A stretch of 7,784 bases of DNA from an uncultured Pseudomonadota bacterium (GTDB taxonomy: Bacteria > Pseudomonadota > Alphaproteobacteria > Rs-D84). This document shows positions 1 to 5,768 of this stretch, piece by piece. The first letter of the stretch is position 1. Each line of letters opens with the position of its first letter. The notes beneath the pieces were generated by a model, which was not told the origin of the DNA, ran no database searches, and saw only the letters and a list, made by a program, of their open reading frames with translations. The stretch is taken from contig CACYQE010000036.1 in NCBI GenBank assembly GCA_902776515.1, positions 600 through 8,383 of the forward strand, in the 5' to 3' direction. Position numbers and translations under genes: made by a program.

Positions 1-124
1 TGCTCATACTAACATAACTTAACGAAGAGCCAGAAATAGAGGAGCTGACATACCAAATACCAATCCCCAGGGCGGTTGCCCCCATAACAAATCTAACAAT
101 TTTTCCAATCAGTAGTTTTATCAT
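1..124 (-). CDS. Partial small membrane or secreted protein, third gene of the leftward operon (N-terminus only)
   Basis: The reading frame starts with ATG at 124 on the minus strand and stays open through base 1, giving 41 visible residues that begin MIKLLIGKIVRFVMGATALG. After a short Lys/Arg-containing start comes a hydrophobic stretch (about residues 10-25) and then a Ser-rich segment, which looks like a signal peptide or single membrane anchor. No lipobox cysteine is visible. The start lies 12 bases after the stop of the 413-aa VirB6-like gene with no promoter between them, so it should belong to the same leftward transcript. The ribosome-binding signal is weak (AAGA about 10 bases upstream). 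A further secretion-system component is a reasonable guess from position only; the family cannot be recognised from this fragment. Confidence 0.6.
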   Translation of the reverse strand, partial: MIKLLIGKIVRFVMGATALGIGIWYVSSSISGSSLSYVSMS

Positions 125-136
125 TTTGGTATCGTC

Positions 137-1378
137 TTATTTCTTTTCTTCTTTTTTGTTTTCGGCGTTTTCTTTGTTGCCGCCAGATTTTTCATCTCCT
201 GGCTTTTGACCGTTATTAACGACCAAAGAACTTATAGTTTTTGCACCCGCGGTTGTTATACCAAACAATTTGCTTGCATCATTTGCCAACGCTTCACTTT
301 CTTTGTTTGATTCACCTACGTTAAACACAGATAATATCATTTTTGAAACCTGGGGGATTTGTTCGTAAAGGAAATTCAAAACAAACAGTAAAACGATTGC
401 ACCACCAAGTGTCAATGTTGCCGCTTTGTCTTCGGATAAATCGTACGAGAAAATTTCACCAGATGTAATTGCCGACATTAAATCCGCTTCGTTAGCATCA
501 ACAAAGAAACGTGATATTATCAATGTCATAACAGTATATGTAATTATAACCGCGACAAGTGTCACAATTGCATTTACCAAATTTTTAATTTGATTTGTTC
601 CCAATCCTTTACCCAGCCCAGATAACCACCCGGGACCCTGGGAACCACGAAACGCAAACAACATCAGGGCAATCGGGAAAAAGAAAGCGAACATAGCCAT
701 CGCAATTATTACATCAACAAAATAAAAGCAATAACGCAAAAACAATTTAAAAAAGTTATAAAACAAATATAAACCTATGACAAAAAATAATATATTCGTT
801 AATATGCCGCTGATTGTTAAAAAATTCGACCAAGTAAACGATTTTTCTATGATGACGACACCAATTTTCATATACGATTGGAATTGGGTTATTGTGGTTT
901 TCATCAAAGAAATTATCGTATTCCTTAAATGAGTGGAATATATACCATTATCTGACACGTTTTTCGGTTGATAGGAAACCTTTTGATTAACCTTGGTTTC
1001 ATCAGTGTTTAACATCGTATAAGTATATGTCAATGCAACATCCGCAACCGGTTCAAAAGTTATTTTTGTAACGAAACGAGGAACAGCAACGCCCGCTCCC
1101 AACAAAGCCAACGCGAAAAACGAATTTATAAACACACGACCAATGGTTTTCATATACATCTTGTCAGATGTTTCTGTTTTTTTAGGATTCACATGTTGCC
1201 ACACCGCCCAAAACACATAAAAACCAAATATAACGCAGAAAATTCCCAAACAAACATAGGCTAATTTATTATAAACCGCACCACCCGCATCGGAAACAAC
1301 GGTAAATAAATTATCGAACACAGCACAGCCCCAACATTGGGTCACTCTTTCGACTAAACTGTTCAAAAAATCGTTCAT
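137..1378 (-). CDS. VirB6/TrbL-like polytopic inner-membrane protein (413 aa), probable type IV secretion component
   Basis: This is a multi-spanning membrane protein with hydrophobic segments at about residues 40-60, 82-100, 187-243 (several passes), 267-290 and 323-340, and a hydrophilic Lys/Glu/Asn-rich tail (391-413) probably in the cytoplasm. There is no cleavable signal peptide, unlike its two relatives in this window. It resembles the 436-aa protein: a CWGC motif at 15-18 matches CWTC at 63-66 there; FEPV at 108-111 matches IEPV at 153-156; and the block from GIYSTHLRN (145) to EKSF aligns with GAFSTKLRS (201) to NMSF. VirB6/TrbL proteins form the inner-membrane channel region of type IV secretion or conjugation machines; that role here is inferred from topology and paralogy. 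The start overlaps the upstream stop as ATGA, so translation is probably coupled. The middle Cys pair present in the other two proteins is absent. Confidence 0.75.
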   Translation of the reverse strand: MNDFLNSLVERVTQCWGCAVFDNLFTVVSDAGGAVYNKLAYVCLGIFCVIFGFYVFWAVWQHVNPKKTETSDKMYMKTIGRVFINSFFALALLGAGVAVPRFVTKITFEPVADVALTYTYTMLNTDETKVNQKVSYQPKNVSDNGIYSTHLRNTIISLMKTTITQFQSYMKIGVVIIEKSFTWSNFLTISGILTNILFFVIGLYLFYNFFKLFLRYCFYFVDVIIAMAMFAFFFPIALMLFAFRGSQGPGWLSGLGKGLGTNQIKNLVNAIVTLVAVIITYTVMTLIISRFFVDANEADLMSAITSGEIFSYDLSEDKAATLTLGGAIVLLFVLNFLYEQIPQVSKMILSVFNVGESNKESEALANDASKLFGITTAGAKTISSLVVNNGQKPGDEKSGGNKENAENKKEEKK

Positions 1379-2661
1379 TTCTTAATAAATTTAACCGTTT
1401 TCTTCGCGAAATCCGCGATGCTTTTTGCTTTGTTAGTATGGGTTTTTATGTCGCCACGAACCTTGTCATACATACCTGTCATTCCTGGTGCATAACTCTT
1501 TAACATCTCTCGCGTTTTGTTGAATATCGCCGACATTAAAAAGAACGTAAGTATAGATGACAACCATAAAACAGAATGTCCACCAAAATCAACCGCATTT
1601 GTTACCACAGATGTTGTTGGAACATTGGATGATGCGCTGCCCCCGGCCGGAATAACGAACATTGAACTGTTCCATTGAAACAGAGCCTTGACCACCGCAA
1701 TATTTATAACCAGTATAAAGGAACATGCAATCATAGTTATTACCAATTGTTGTAACGCTTTGACAATTCCGTCAAATGCCGGCCATATATCAAACCATTT
1801 ATCGTTGCGTTTTGCAACCCAACCCAAAACCTGGAAAGGATAAAGAATCAACGCAATACCGAAATTAAATATACCTTGGATTACCAACAACCCCATAAAA
1901 ACATTACAACCAACAAACGCCGCAATTAACGCAATTCCCGTAACAATGTTTAAAAAGTTTTCGCCCCCCCTGGGGATAGGACTGGACAACCCACGTAACC
2001 CACGTGATAAAAATCTAAAACCACGCTTTATAACAGTATTATTCATAACCGCTAAATCATGAACAGGTCGCATCATAAATTCACAACTGTGTTTCGTAAT
2101 CCACCCGGTATTAACAATAGTTTCCGGACACGTTAATGCAACGGGTGCCGATTTATCACGCGAAACATCAAGAATTGTTTCGGAATAATATGCACCGAAT
2201 TCCAAAAAAGGATTCACCAATACCTGGGTTAAATATATTGGTTTTACTTGTAATAAAAAAACCGATGCTATCAGGGCACGCATTGCGGTTTTTCCAACAG
2301 TCGTAGCCATTGAAAAACCACTGATTTTGTCACCCCACATTTCACCCCCACCGGAAAAACCCAAAAATTCGGTCCAATTTTTTGGAAAATACATACCAAC
2401 CAAATACAAAAATATGGACACCGCCATAAATGTCCAAACCATTATATAAATTATCCCGTTACCATTTCCTACAAAATAATCGTAACTGCCCTTGGCAACA
2501 GAAAGAAGAGATTCCAAAACAATCGGTATAATTGGTGTCAAATCCAGGTTATCAACAATACTGACCGCAAAAGCACTGCTAGGCAATAACAGCACCCCCA
2601 GTAAGACTACTGGCAATAATTTTCGCTTGGATAAAAATGCAGAAATCAATCCCCCAAACAT
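1375..2661 (-). CDS. VirB6/TrbL-like polytopic membrane protein with signal peptide (428 aa), first gene of the leftward operon
   Basis: The N-terminus has a KRK-containing start, a hydrophobic core (residues 15-27) and a probable signal-peptidase site after SSAFA (residue 32), followed by membrane segments near 70-90, 125-140, 235-282, 300-328 and 363-380. A periplasmic-looking loop holds C178 and C193, comparable in place to C176 and C213 of the 436-aa protein. The stretch ILYPFQVLGWVAKRNDKW (272-289) followed by a W-P-x-F-D-x-I region matches LPLMLLSWLFKDW and the following segment of the 436-aa protein, supporting common descent. The CWxC motif of the other two is missing. The C-terminus is basic (KKTVKFIKK). 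A VirB6-like role in a type IV secretion channel is inferred. The gene follows an extended -10 box ending 21 bases before ATG, has no clear Shine-Dalgarno, and overlaps the next gene by four bases. Confidence 0.75.
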   Translation of the reverse strand: MFGGLISAFLSKRKLLPVVLLGVLLLPSSAFAVSIVDNLDLTPIIPIVLESLLSVAKGSYDYFVGNGNGIIYIMVWTFMAVSIFLYLVGMYFPKNWTEFLGFSGGGEMWGDKISGFSMATTVGKTAMRALIASVFLLQVKPIYLTQVLVNPFLEFGAYYSETILDVSRDKSAPVALTCPETIVNTGWITKHSCEFMMRPVHDLAVMNNTVIKRGFRFLSRGLRGLSSPIPRGGENFLNIVTGIALIAAFVGCNVFMGLLVIQGIFNFGIALILYPFQVLGWVAKRNDKWFDIWPAFDGIVKALQQLVITMIACSFILVINIAVVKALFQWNSSMFVIPAGGSASSNVPTTSVVTNAVDFGGHSVLWLSSILTFFLMSAIFNKTREMLKSYAPGMTGMYDKVRGDIKTHTNKAKSIADFAKKTVKFIKK

Positions 2662-2682
2662 TTTTTATTTTTTCTGTTTTGA

Positions 2683-2691
2683 ATTATATCA
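2683..2691 (-). promoter_or_regulatory. Extended -10 promoter of the leftward VirB6-like operon
   Basis: On the minus strand the bases read TGATATAAT, a consensus extended -10 (TGnTATAAT) with TATAAT at 2688-2683. No good -35 is seen at 17-bp spacing (TATCAC), as is common for extended -10 promoters. Initiation near 2676 would give a leader of about 14 bases before ATG at 2661. The leader is A-rich with no Shine-Dalgarno. Confidence 0.65.
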
Positions 2692-2706
2692 CATTATGCC
2701 AAAATG

Positions 2707-2715
2707 TGATATAAT
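2707..2715 (+). promoter_or_regulatory. Extended -10 promoter of the rightward 436-aa gene, probably giving a leaderless mRNA
   Basis: TGATATAAT is followed by only 8 bases before ATG at 2724. RNA polymerase normally starts about 7 bases past the -10, so the transcript should begin at or within a base or two of the start codon. There is no ribosome-binding site. The 13-mer containing this box recurs in the leftward arm (exactly) and upstream of the 171-aa gene (12 of 13). Confidence 0.65.
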
Positions 2716-2723
2716 AAAATTCA

Positions 2724-4034
2724 ATGAGTCGATTAAAAAAATTTTTCATCGTGTTTTGTTCGTTCTTGCCATTGACGGCAAGTGCGTTTGCACCATGGTT
2801 GATTGTTGCCGGCGGTGTTGGTGCCGCGGCATTGGGGACCGTTGGTTTTTCAATATACCGCAGTGTATCACCTGTGAATATGTCCGATGCTTTGCAATTT
2901 TTTTCTTCGTGTTGGACATGCAGTATGTTTTCATCAATAATGTCATCATTATCAACAATGATACCTGGGATATATTCCGGCATCGGCAGTGTTGTTATTC
3001 CAATGGCGGCGGGATTGACCGGAATTTTTTTCACATGGAAGATTGTATCCGGATATTTAAATCTCAAAGTGGACAAACCCTGGGAACTGGTCAGCGATTT
3101 TGGAACCAGACTTGTTAAATTGTTCATCGTAATCGTTTTACTGGTCAGCCCATTACCCCGCCTGATAAGCACTGTTGTCATAGAACCTGTATTTAACATC
3201 GGGACATCGGTATATCGTATTGTTGGGGACAATCAAAAATTTAACGAATGTGTTATTGCAACAGCATTAGCCGACAACAACCTTGACCAAACATCAATAG
3301 TTGATAAAAGCGGTAATTCACTGGGTGCTTTTTCAACCAAATTACGCAGCGGATTGGCGTGCGAATTATCATCGATTCATCAAACAACAGGACTTGGGAT
3401 GACTGTTGGTTGGACAATGCTGAATATGTCGTTTAATGAAGAATATATGCACCATATTATGTGGGGTGTCCCGATATTCCCAAATGTACCAATTTTGTTG
3501 GCGGGCCTGTTGGTATTAGTTGTGTATTTCTTTGCTTTGCTGCCGATACCTTTATATTTTCTGGAAATATTTATAACATTATCAATGGACTTTATTATGT
3601 TGCCATTGATGCTGTTGTCATGGCTTTTCAAAGACTGGTCAATATTCCCCAAGGCCGGCCGGACTTTTGATGTTATGATTAATGATGTTATCAAGGGAAC
3701 AATTGGTATTGCCCTGACCGGCGTGTTTTTAATATTTGGTTCAATGTTTTTGGATGTGATATTCGGCAACCTGGGCGGTATGTCAGTAATCCAAGAATCA
3801 ATCGCTAAAAACGATTCGAAAATTTTGATGGATGGATTGATGTTACGTAACGACGGACTTATTAACATCGTAATTATGGGGGCGTTTTTTGCGATATTTA
3901 TGACATCAATACCGGCACTTATCAAAACCTTGTTCAACGTAGAAATATCTTCAAAATTCTATGACAATGCAAAAAAAGATTTTGGAATTATGCGTTCAAG
4001 CCTTTCAAAATGGTGGGAAAAGTTAGGAAAATAA
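2724..4034 (+). CDS. VirB6/TrbL-like polytopic membrane protein with signal peptide (436 aa)
   Basis: A signal peptide (RLKK start, hydrophobic core 6-18, cleavage probably after TASA at 21) precedes a membrane segment (24-42), the motif CWTC at 63-66, and further hydrophobic passes at about 87-110, 130-150, 255-300 (several), 325-348 and 380-402. C176 and C213 sit in a loop likely exposed to the periplasm and might form a disulfide. EPV (154-156) and the region GAFSTKLRSGLACELSS align with the 413-aa protein, and the LPLMLLSWLFKDW block aligns with both relatives. The C-terminus (FYDNAKKDFGIM and KWWEKLGK) is hydrophilic. Family membership in VirB6/TrbL, the inner-membrane channel part of type IV secretion, rests on topology and paralogy rather than on a signature motif. 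The gene is transcribed alone, away from its two paralogues, and ends in a terminator. Confidence 0.75.
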   Translation: MSRLKKFFIVFCSFLPLTASAFAPWLIVAGGVGAAALGTVGFSIYRSVSPVNMSDALQFFSSCWTCSMFSSIMSSLSTMIPGIYSGIGSVVIPMAAGLTGIFFTWKIVSGYLNLKVDKPWELVSDFGTRLVKLFIVIVLLVSPLPRLISTVVIEPVFNIGTSVYRIVGDNQKFNECVIATALADNNLDQTSIVDKSGNSLGAFSTKLRSGLACELSSIHQTTGLGMTVGWTMLNMSFNEEYMHHIMWGVPIFPNVPILLAGLLVLVVYFFALLPIPLYFLEIFITLSMDFIMLPLMLLSWLFKDWSIFPKAGRTFDVMINDVIKGTIGIALTGVFLIFGSMFLDVIFGNLGGMSVIQESIAKNDSKILMDGLMLRNDGLINIVIMGAFFAIFMTSIPALIKTLFNVEISSKFYDNAKKDFGIMRSSLSKWWEKLGK

Positions 4035-4040
4035 AAAATC

Positions 4041-4075
4041 AAGTCCTTTATTTTACTAAGTGGGCTTTTTTATTT
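4041..4075 (+). terminator. Probable intrinsic terminator after the 436-aa gene
   Basis: AAGTCC (4041-4046) pairs with GGGCTT (4062-4067), including one G-U pair. The loop is a fairly long 15 bases, and a run of T continues to 4071. It starts 6 bases after the stop codon. The stem is modest, so termination may be incomplete. Confidence 0.55.
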
Positions 4076-4085
4076 CGACCGAATC

Positions 4086-4094
4086 TGATATAAT
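4086..4094 (+). promoter_or_regulatory. Extended -10 promoter of the 171-aa gene, probably leaderless
   Basis: TGATATAAT again ends 8 bases before ATG (4103), the same spacing as at the 436-aa gene. The 13-mer AATCTGATATAAT (4082-4094) differs at one base from the arm sequence in the divergent promoter. The -35 region is only a T run left by the preceding terminator. No Shine-Dalgarno lies before the ATG. Confidence 0.6.
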
Positions 4095-4102
4095 TCTCAC
4101 TG

Positions 4103-4618
4103 ATGAGTAAAAATCCGATTCTTTATTGGCCACGAAAAATGAAATCTGATAACGAATACCAGACGGCCAGGCGTGTCATAAACAGCACTACTGGGATGAT
4201 GCCTGATGTTATTACGGACGAATTGGATATTAACGGCGTTTTTAACGAACATCCTGATGCAGTTATATATTATCCTGTATTTTATGGTTCTACTGGGTGG
4301 TGGGGTGAATTGTTGGGTGGAAACGCACTGGTAACCAACAAACTGATAATATCCCCGGAATGTCAGTTAATGGTAATTGAATCAGGGAAAAACATCCACG
4401 GTAAACGTTCCGCCGAACATCAATTATTCGCAGCAGAAATATATCCAACAAGTGGTTTTTTCAAAAGAATGAGTTCTGAAATCGCAACAGTAGCTGATAT
4501 GTTGGCAACAGATGCCGGAACAATATTGGCACTTTTTTCCGGTCACGATAAAAATAAGTTTGTGAACATACTGGAATCCACGGGTAATTCATATCTTGGC
4601 TGTATAGGACGGTACTAA
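4103..4618 (+). CDS. Hypothetical protein, 171 aa, unknown family
   Basis: I do not recognise this protein. It is soluble-looking, with no signal peptide and no clear membrane span. The N-terminal part is charged (MSKNPILYWPRKMKSDNEY). The middle carries aromatic and Gly-rich stretches (VIYYPVFYGSTGWWGELLGG, 54-73) and a run of beta-type residues (KLIISPECQLMVIES, 80-94). The C-terminal half is more helical (EIATVADMLATDAGTILALF, 126-145) and ends GCIGRY. C87 and C167 are its only cysteines. The first ATG is chosen because the extended -10 box fits it; a second in-frame ATG lies at 4139. The shared promoter 13-mer and its position beside the VirB6-like locus suggest a link with the secretion system (cytoplasmic accessory protein or substrate), but that is inference. 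A terminator overlapping its stop makes it a single-gene unit. Confidence 0.7.
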   Translation: MSKNPILYWPRKMKSDNEYQTARRVINSTTGMMPDVITDELDINGVFNEHPDAVIYYPVFYGSTGWWGELLGGNALVTNKLIISPECQLMVIESGKNIHGKRSAEHQLFAAEIYPTSGFFKRMSSEIATVADMLATDAGTILALFSGHDKNKFVNILESTGNSYLGCIGRY

Positions 4619-4631
4619 TCGTCCACTTTTT
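4607..4631 (+). terminator. Intrinsic terminator overlapping the stop of the 171-aa gene
   Basis: GGACGGT (4607-4613) pairs with ATCGTCC (4618-4624) as a 7-bp stem with one G-U pair and a 4-base loop, followed by five T at 4627-4631. The TAA stop (4616-4618) lies in the loop and stem, so translating ribosomes would reach the hairpin itself. Confidence 0.65.
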
Positions 4632-4642
4632 CAATTATTACC

Positions 4643-4670
4643 TTGATTTCTGGAAAAAAGCCTGTATAAT
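4643..4670 (+). promoter_or_regulatory. Promoter of the rpmE operon
   Basis: TTGATT (4643-4648) and a consensus TATAAT (4665-4670) are separated by 16 bp, and a TG directly precedes the -10. Initiation near 4677 gives a leader of about 30 bases with a good Shine-Dalgarno (AAGGGG) some 7 bases before ATG at 4708. This conventional layout contrasts with the leaderless-type starts to its left. Confidence 0.75.
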
Positions 4671-4707
4671 TTGCGGGCTAAATTCAAAAAAACATAAGGG
4701 GTATGCG

Positions 4708-4920
4708 ATGAAAAAAGGAATTCATCCTGAATACTATGAAATCAACGTAACAAGAACAGATGGTAAAACTGTTAAAATGTTTTCGTCTAAAAACAAAGAC
4801 TTGGTTTTGTCTGTTGATTGTTGCAATCATCCTGCGTGGACCGGTCAACGTTCTAATGTAAGTGACAAGGGTCGCCGCACGGCTGATTTCAAAAAGAAAT
4901 TTGCAGGTTTTGGTTTTTAA
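4708..4920 (+). CDS. rpmE: 50S ribosomal protein L31, alphaproteobacterial type lacking most zinc ligands
   Basis: This is a 70-residue protein, the normal length for L31, a large-subunit protein involved in the bridge to the 30S subunit. It begins MKKGIHPEYYEI (compare MKKDIHP in E. coli) and has the conserved HPAWTGQ (41-47), a GRR-x-x-x-F block and a KKFAGFGF end. Zinc-type L31 has four cysteines near positions 16, 18, 37 and 40. Here the first pair is absent (TRTDG), and only the adjacent C38 and C39 remain, so canonical zinc binding is unlikely. Loss of the first pair fits the L31 form I know from alphaproteobacteria. It is the first gene of an operon with the phosphatase-like gene 31 bases downstream, and its start is supported by AAGGGG at a proper distance. 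Confidence 0.92.
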   Translation: MKKGIHPEYYEINVTRTDGKTVKMFSSKNKDLVLSVDCCNHPAWTGQRSNVSDKGRRTADFKKKFAGFGF

Positions 4921-4940
4921 TTTTAAATAATCAAACACTT

Positions 4941-4946
4941 GGGGGG
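4941..4946 (+). promoter_or_regulatory. Homopolymeric (G6) ribosome-binding site of the phosphatase-like gene
   Basis: Six consecutive G end 5 bases before the ATG at 4952 and can pair with the pyrimidine-rich 3' end of 16S rRNA. They support this start over later ones. A pure G tract is unusual compared with GGAGG. Confidence 0.6.
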
Positions 4947-4951
4947 CTGCA

Positions 4952-5659
4952 ATGGAACTGCTTATCAAAGGTTCACCTGAACTGAACAAGATGTTTGTGG
5001 CGTTACAAAGGACTGCTTCTGGGTTACGTCACGATTTTGGCGAGGTTGAAAGTTTGCAACAGTCATTGCGTGGTGCACGTGATTTTGTTCATCGTGCCGC
5101 CGCCCGAATCGAAGATAGTATTTTATCTGATTTGTTATTGGTTCGTCCATCTGCGGGGTTGTTGACCCCAAATATGGTTCGTGAAGGTGATGGACGTGAC
5201 GAATTTGTTTTGGCTTTATCGGGTGCGGCTAATTTCGTTCGTGGTAATTCACGCTTTGCCATATCGTTGGCATTGCGTTCAATGGACGAAACAAAAATCG
5301 CACTGGTTTATTCCCCAATTGACGAATATCTTTATTATGCGGAATCCGGGGCCGGGGCCTTTGCATATTCGGCATTTCATTCGGCACGTATTCGTGTTTC
5401 AAATTTAAGCGAACCTTCTGATTTAACGGTCGCATACAATAATATTAATGGAAATCCGACATCTGCGGCAAATATCCGCTATACCGGGTGCCCGGCAATG
5501 GATTTGGCGTGGGTTGCTGCGGGTAAGTTTGATGCATTTGTATCAAACACATTGGATTATGCTGAAGTTGCAGCCGGGGATTTATTGGTACGTGAAGCCG
5601 GTGGGAAAATCGACATGGGTGCGGATTTAATTGCCACAAACGGCAAAGTCGAATTATAA
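4952..5659 (+). CDS. Inositol-monophosphatase-family (SuhB-like) protein with lost metal-binding motifs; probable pseudoenzyme
   Basis: The 235-aa protein has the IMPase fold's landmarks: an N-terminal helical region, then NFVRGNSRFAISLAL (94-108), SPIDEYLYYAESGAGAF (121-137), GCPAMDLAWVAAGKFDAF (179-196) and VAAGDLLVREAGG (206-218). Family enzymes hydrolyse inositol or related sugar phosphates with Mg held by a GEE motif, a DPxDGT motif and the WD of WDxAAG. Here the GEE region reads TPNMVREGDG, DPxDGT has become ALSGAA (88-93), and WD has become AE (204-205). All three metal sites are therefore altered while the flanks stay in frame, so catalysis is unlikely. E. coli SuhB has a known non-catalytic role in rRNA antitermination with NusA, which gives a precedent; a similar role here is only a suggestion. 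The C-terminus is short, ending soon after IATN. The gene is co-transcribed with rpmE, with G6 at 4941-4946 serving as Shine-Dalgarno. Confidence 0.85.
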   Translation: MELLIKGSPELNKMFVALQRTASGLRHDFGEVESLQQSLRGARDFVHRAAARIEDSILSDLLLVRPSAGLLTPNMVREGDGRDEFVLALSGAANFVRGNSRFAISLALRSMDETKIALVYSPIDEYLYYAESGAGAFAYSAFHSARIRVSNLSEPSDLTVAYNNINGNPTSAANIRYTGCPAMDLAWVAAGKFDAFVSNTLDYAEVAAGDLLVREAGGKIDMGADLIATNGKVEL

Positions 5660-5670
5660 AAAAGTGTTTT

Positions 5671-5678
5671 TGTATAAT
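5671..5678 (+). promoter_or_regulatory. Possible promoter -10 (TGTATAAT) embedded just before the terminator
   Basis: A consensus TATAAT (5673-5678) preceded by TG sits 13 bases after the phosphatase-like stop codon. No convincing -35 is visible (TCGAAT at 18-bp spacing is poor). Initiation about 7 bases downstream, near 5685, would fall inside the left arm of the terminator hairpin. It could serve the downstream PBP gene with a leader of about 85 bases. Confidence 0.4.
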
Positions 5679-5680
5679 AC

Positions 5681-5707
5681 GGGGGTAAAACACCCCCTGT
5701 TTTTTTT
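5681..5707 (+). terminator. Intrinsic terminator of the rpmE operon
   Basis: GGGGGT (5681-5686) and ACCCCC (5692-5697) form a 6-bp GC-rich stem with loop AAAAC, followed after TG by eight T (5700-5707). It lies 21 bases after the stop codon and separates the rpmE operon from the PBP gene. Confidence 0.8.
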
Positions 5708-5732
5708 GTTAGTTTTTTAACACCAAACATAC

Positions 5733-5761
5733 TTGCAAACGAAAAATTTTTATTTTAAGAT
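5733..5761 (+). promoter_or_regulatory. Candidate promoter of the penicillin-binding protein gene
   Basis: TTGCAA (5733-5738) and TAAGAT (5756-5761) are 17 bp apart, and the -10 ends only 7 bases before ATG at 5769. If this is real, the mRNA starts at or near the start codon, matching the leaderless layout of the other single genes here. The -10 matches consensus at only four of six positions, so this is tentative. Confidence 0.4.
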
Positions 5762-5768
5762 TGTTGCT

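Larger units (their letters stand above)
2683..2715. repeat. Perfect 13-bp inverted repeat with 7-nt spacer in the divergent promoter region
   Basis: The arms ATTATATCACATT (2683-2695) and AATGTGATATAAT (2703-2715) are exact reverse complements, separated by ATGCCAA. The repeat lies upstream of both divergent start codons, so it cannot act as a terminator for either gene, and neither predicted transcript contains it. It is therefore a DNA-level element. Each arm contains a complete extended -10 box reading outward. It could also be the operator of a dimeric regulator; no regulator gene is present in the window. Confidence 0.85.

Noticed and set aside
1325..1334. CWGC as a thioredoxin-type redox active site
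   Set aside because: The sequence around it is an amphipathic lead-in to membrane helices, with no thioredoxin-fold motifs such as the cis-Pro strand.
1964..1970. A seven-base C run inside the 428-aa gene (and G6 at 4941-4946) as phase-variable slippage tracts
   Set aside because: Both are short for efficient slippage, and the coding tract simply encodes Arg-Gly-Gly; there is no further sign of phase variation.
2492..3118. A 208-codon plus-strand reading frame spanning the divergent promoter
   Set aside because: It runs antisense through the signal-peptide region of the 428-aa gene and then out of frame through the 436-aa gene; the composition is atypical and there is no ribosome-binding signal.
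2684..3232. A 182-codon minus-strand reading frame opposite the start of the 436-aa gene
   Set aside because: It is antisense to a well-supported membrane protein, has no membrane or family features, and its end falls inside the divergent promoter palindrome. It is an overlap shadow.
3380..3937. A 185-codon minus-strand frame within the 436-aa gene
   Set aside because: Its Ile/Asn/Lys-rich composition is what the reverse complement of a hydrophobic coding region produces, and there is no promoter or family resemblance.
5161..5260. A compensated frameshift or sequencing error as the reason for the missing DPxDGT in the phosphatase-like gene
   Set aside because: The family-matching residues just after the motif (NFVRG and FAISLAL), and those before it, are in one frame with conserved spacing, so only substitutions explain the change.
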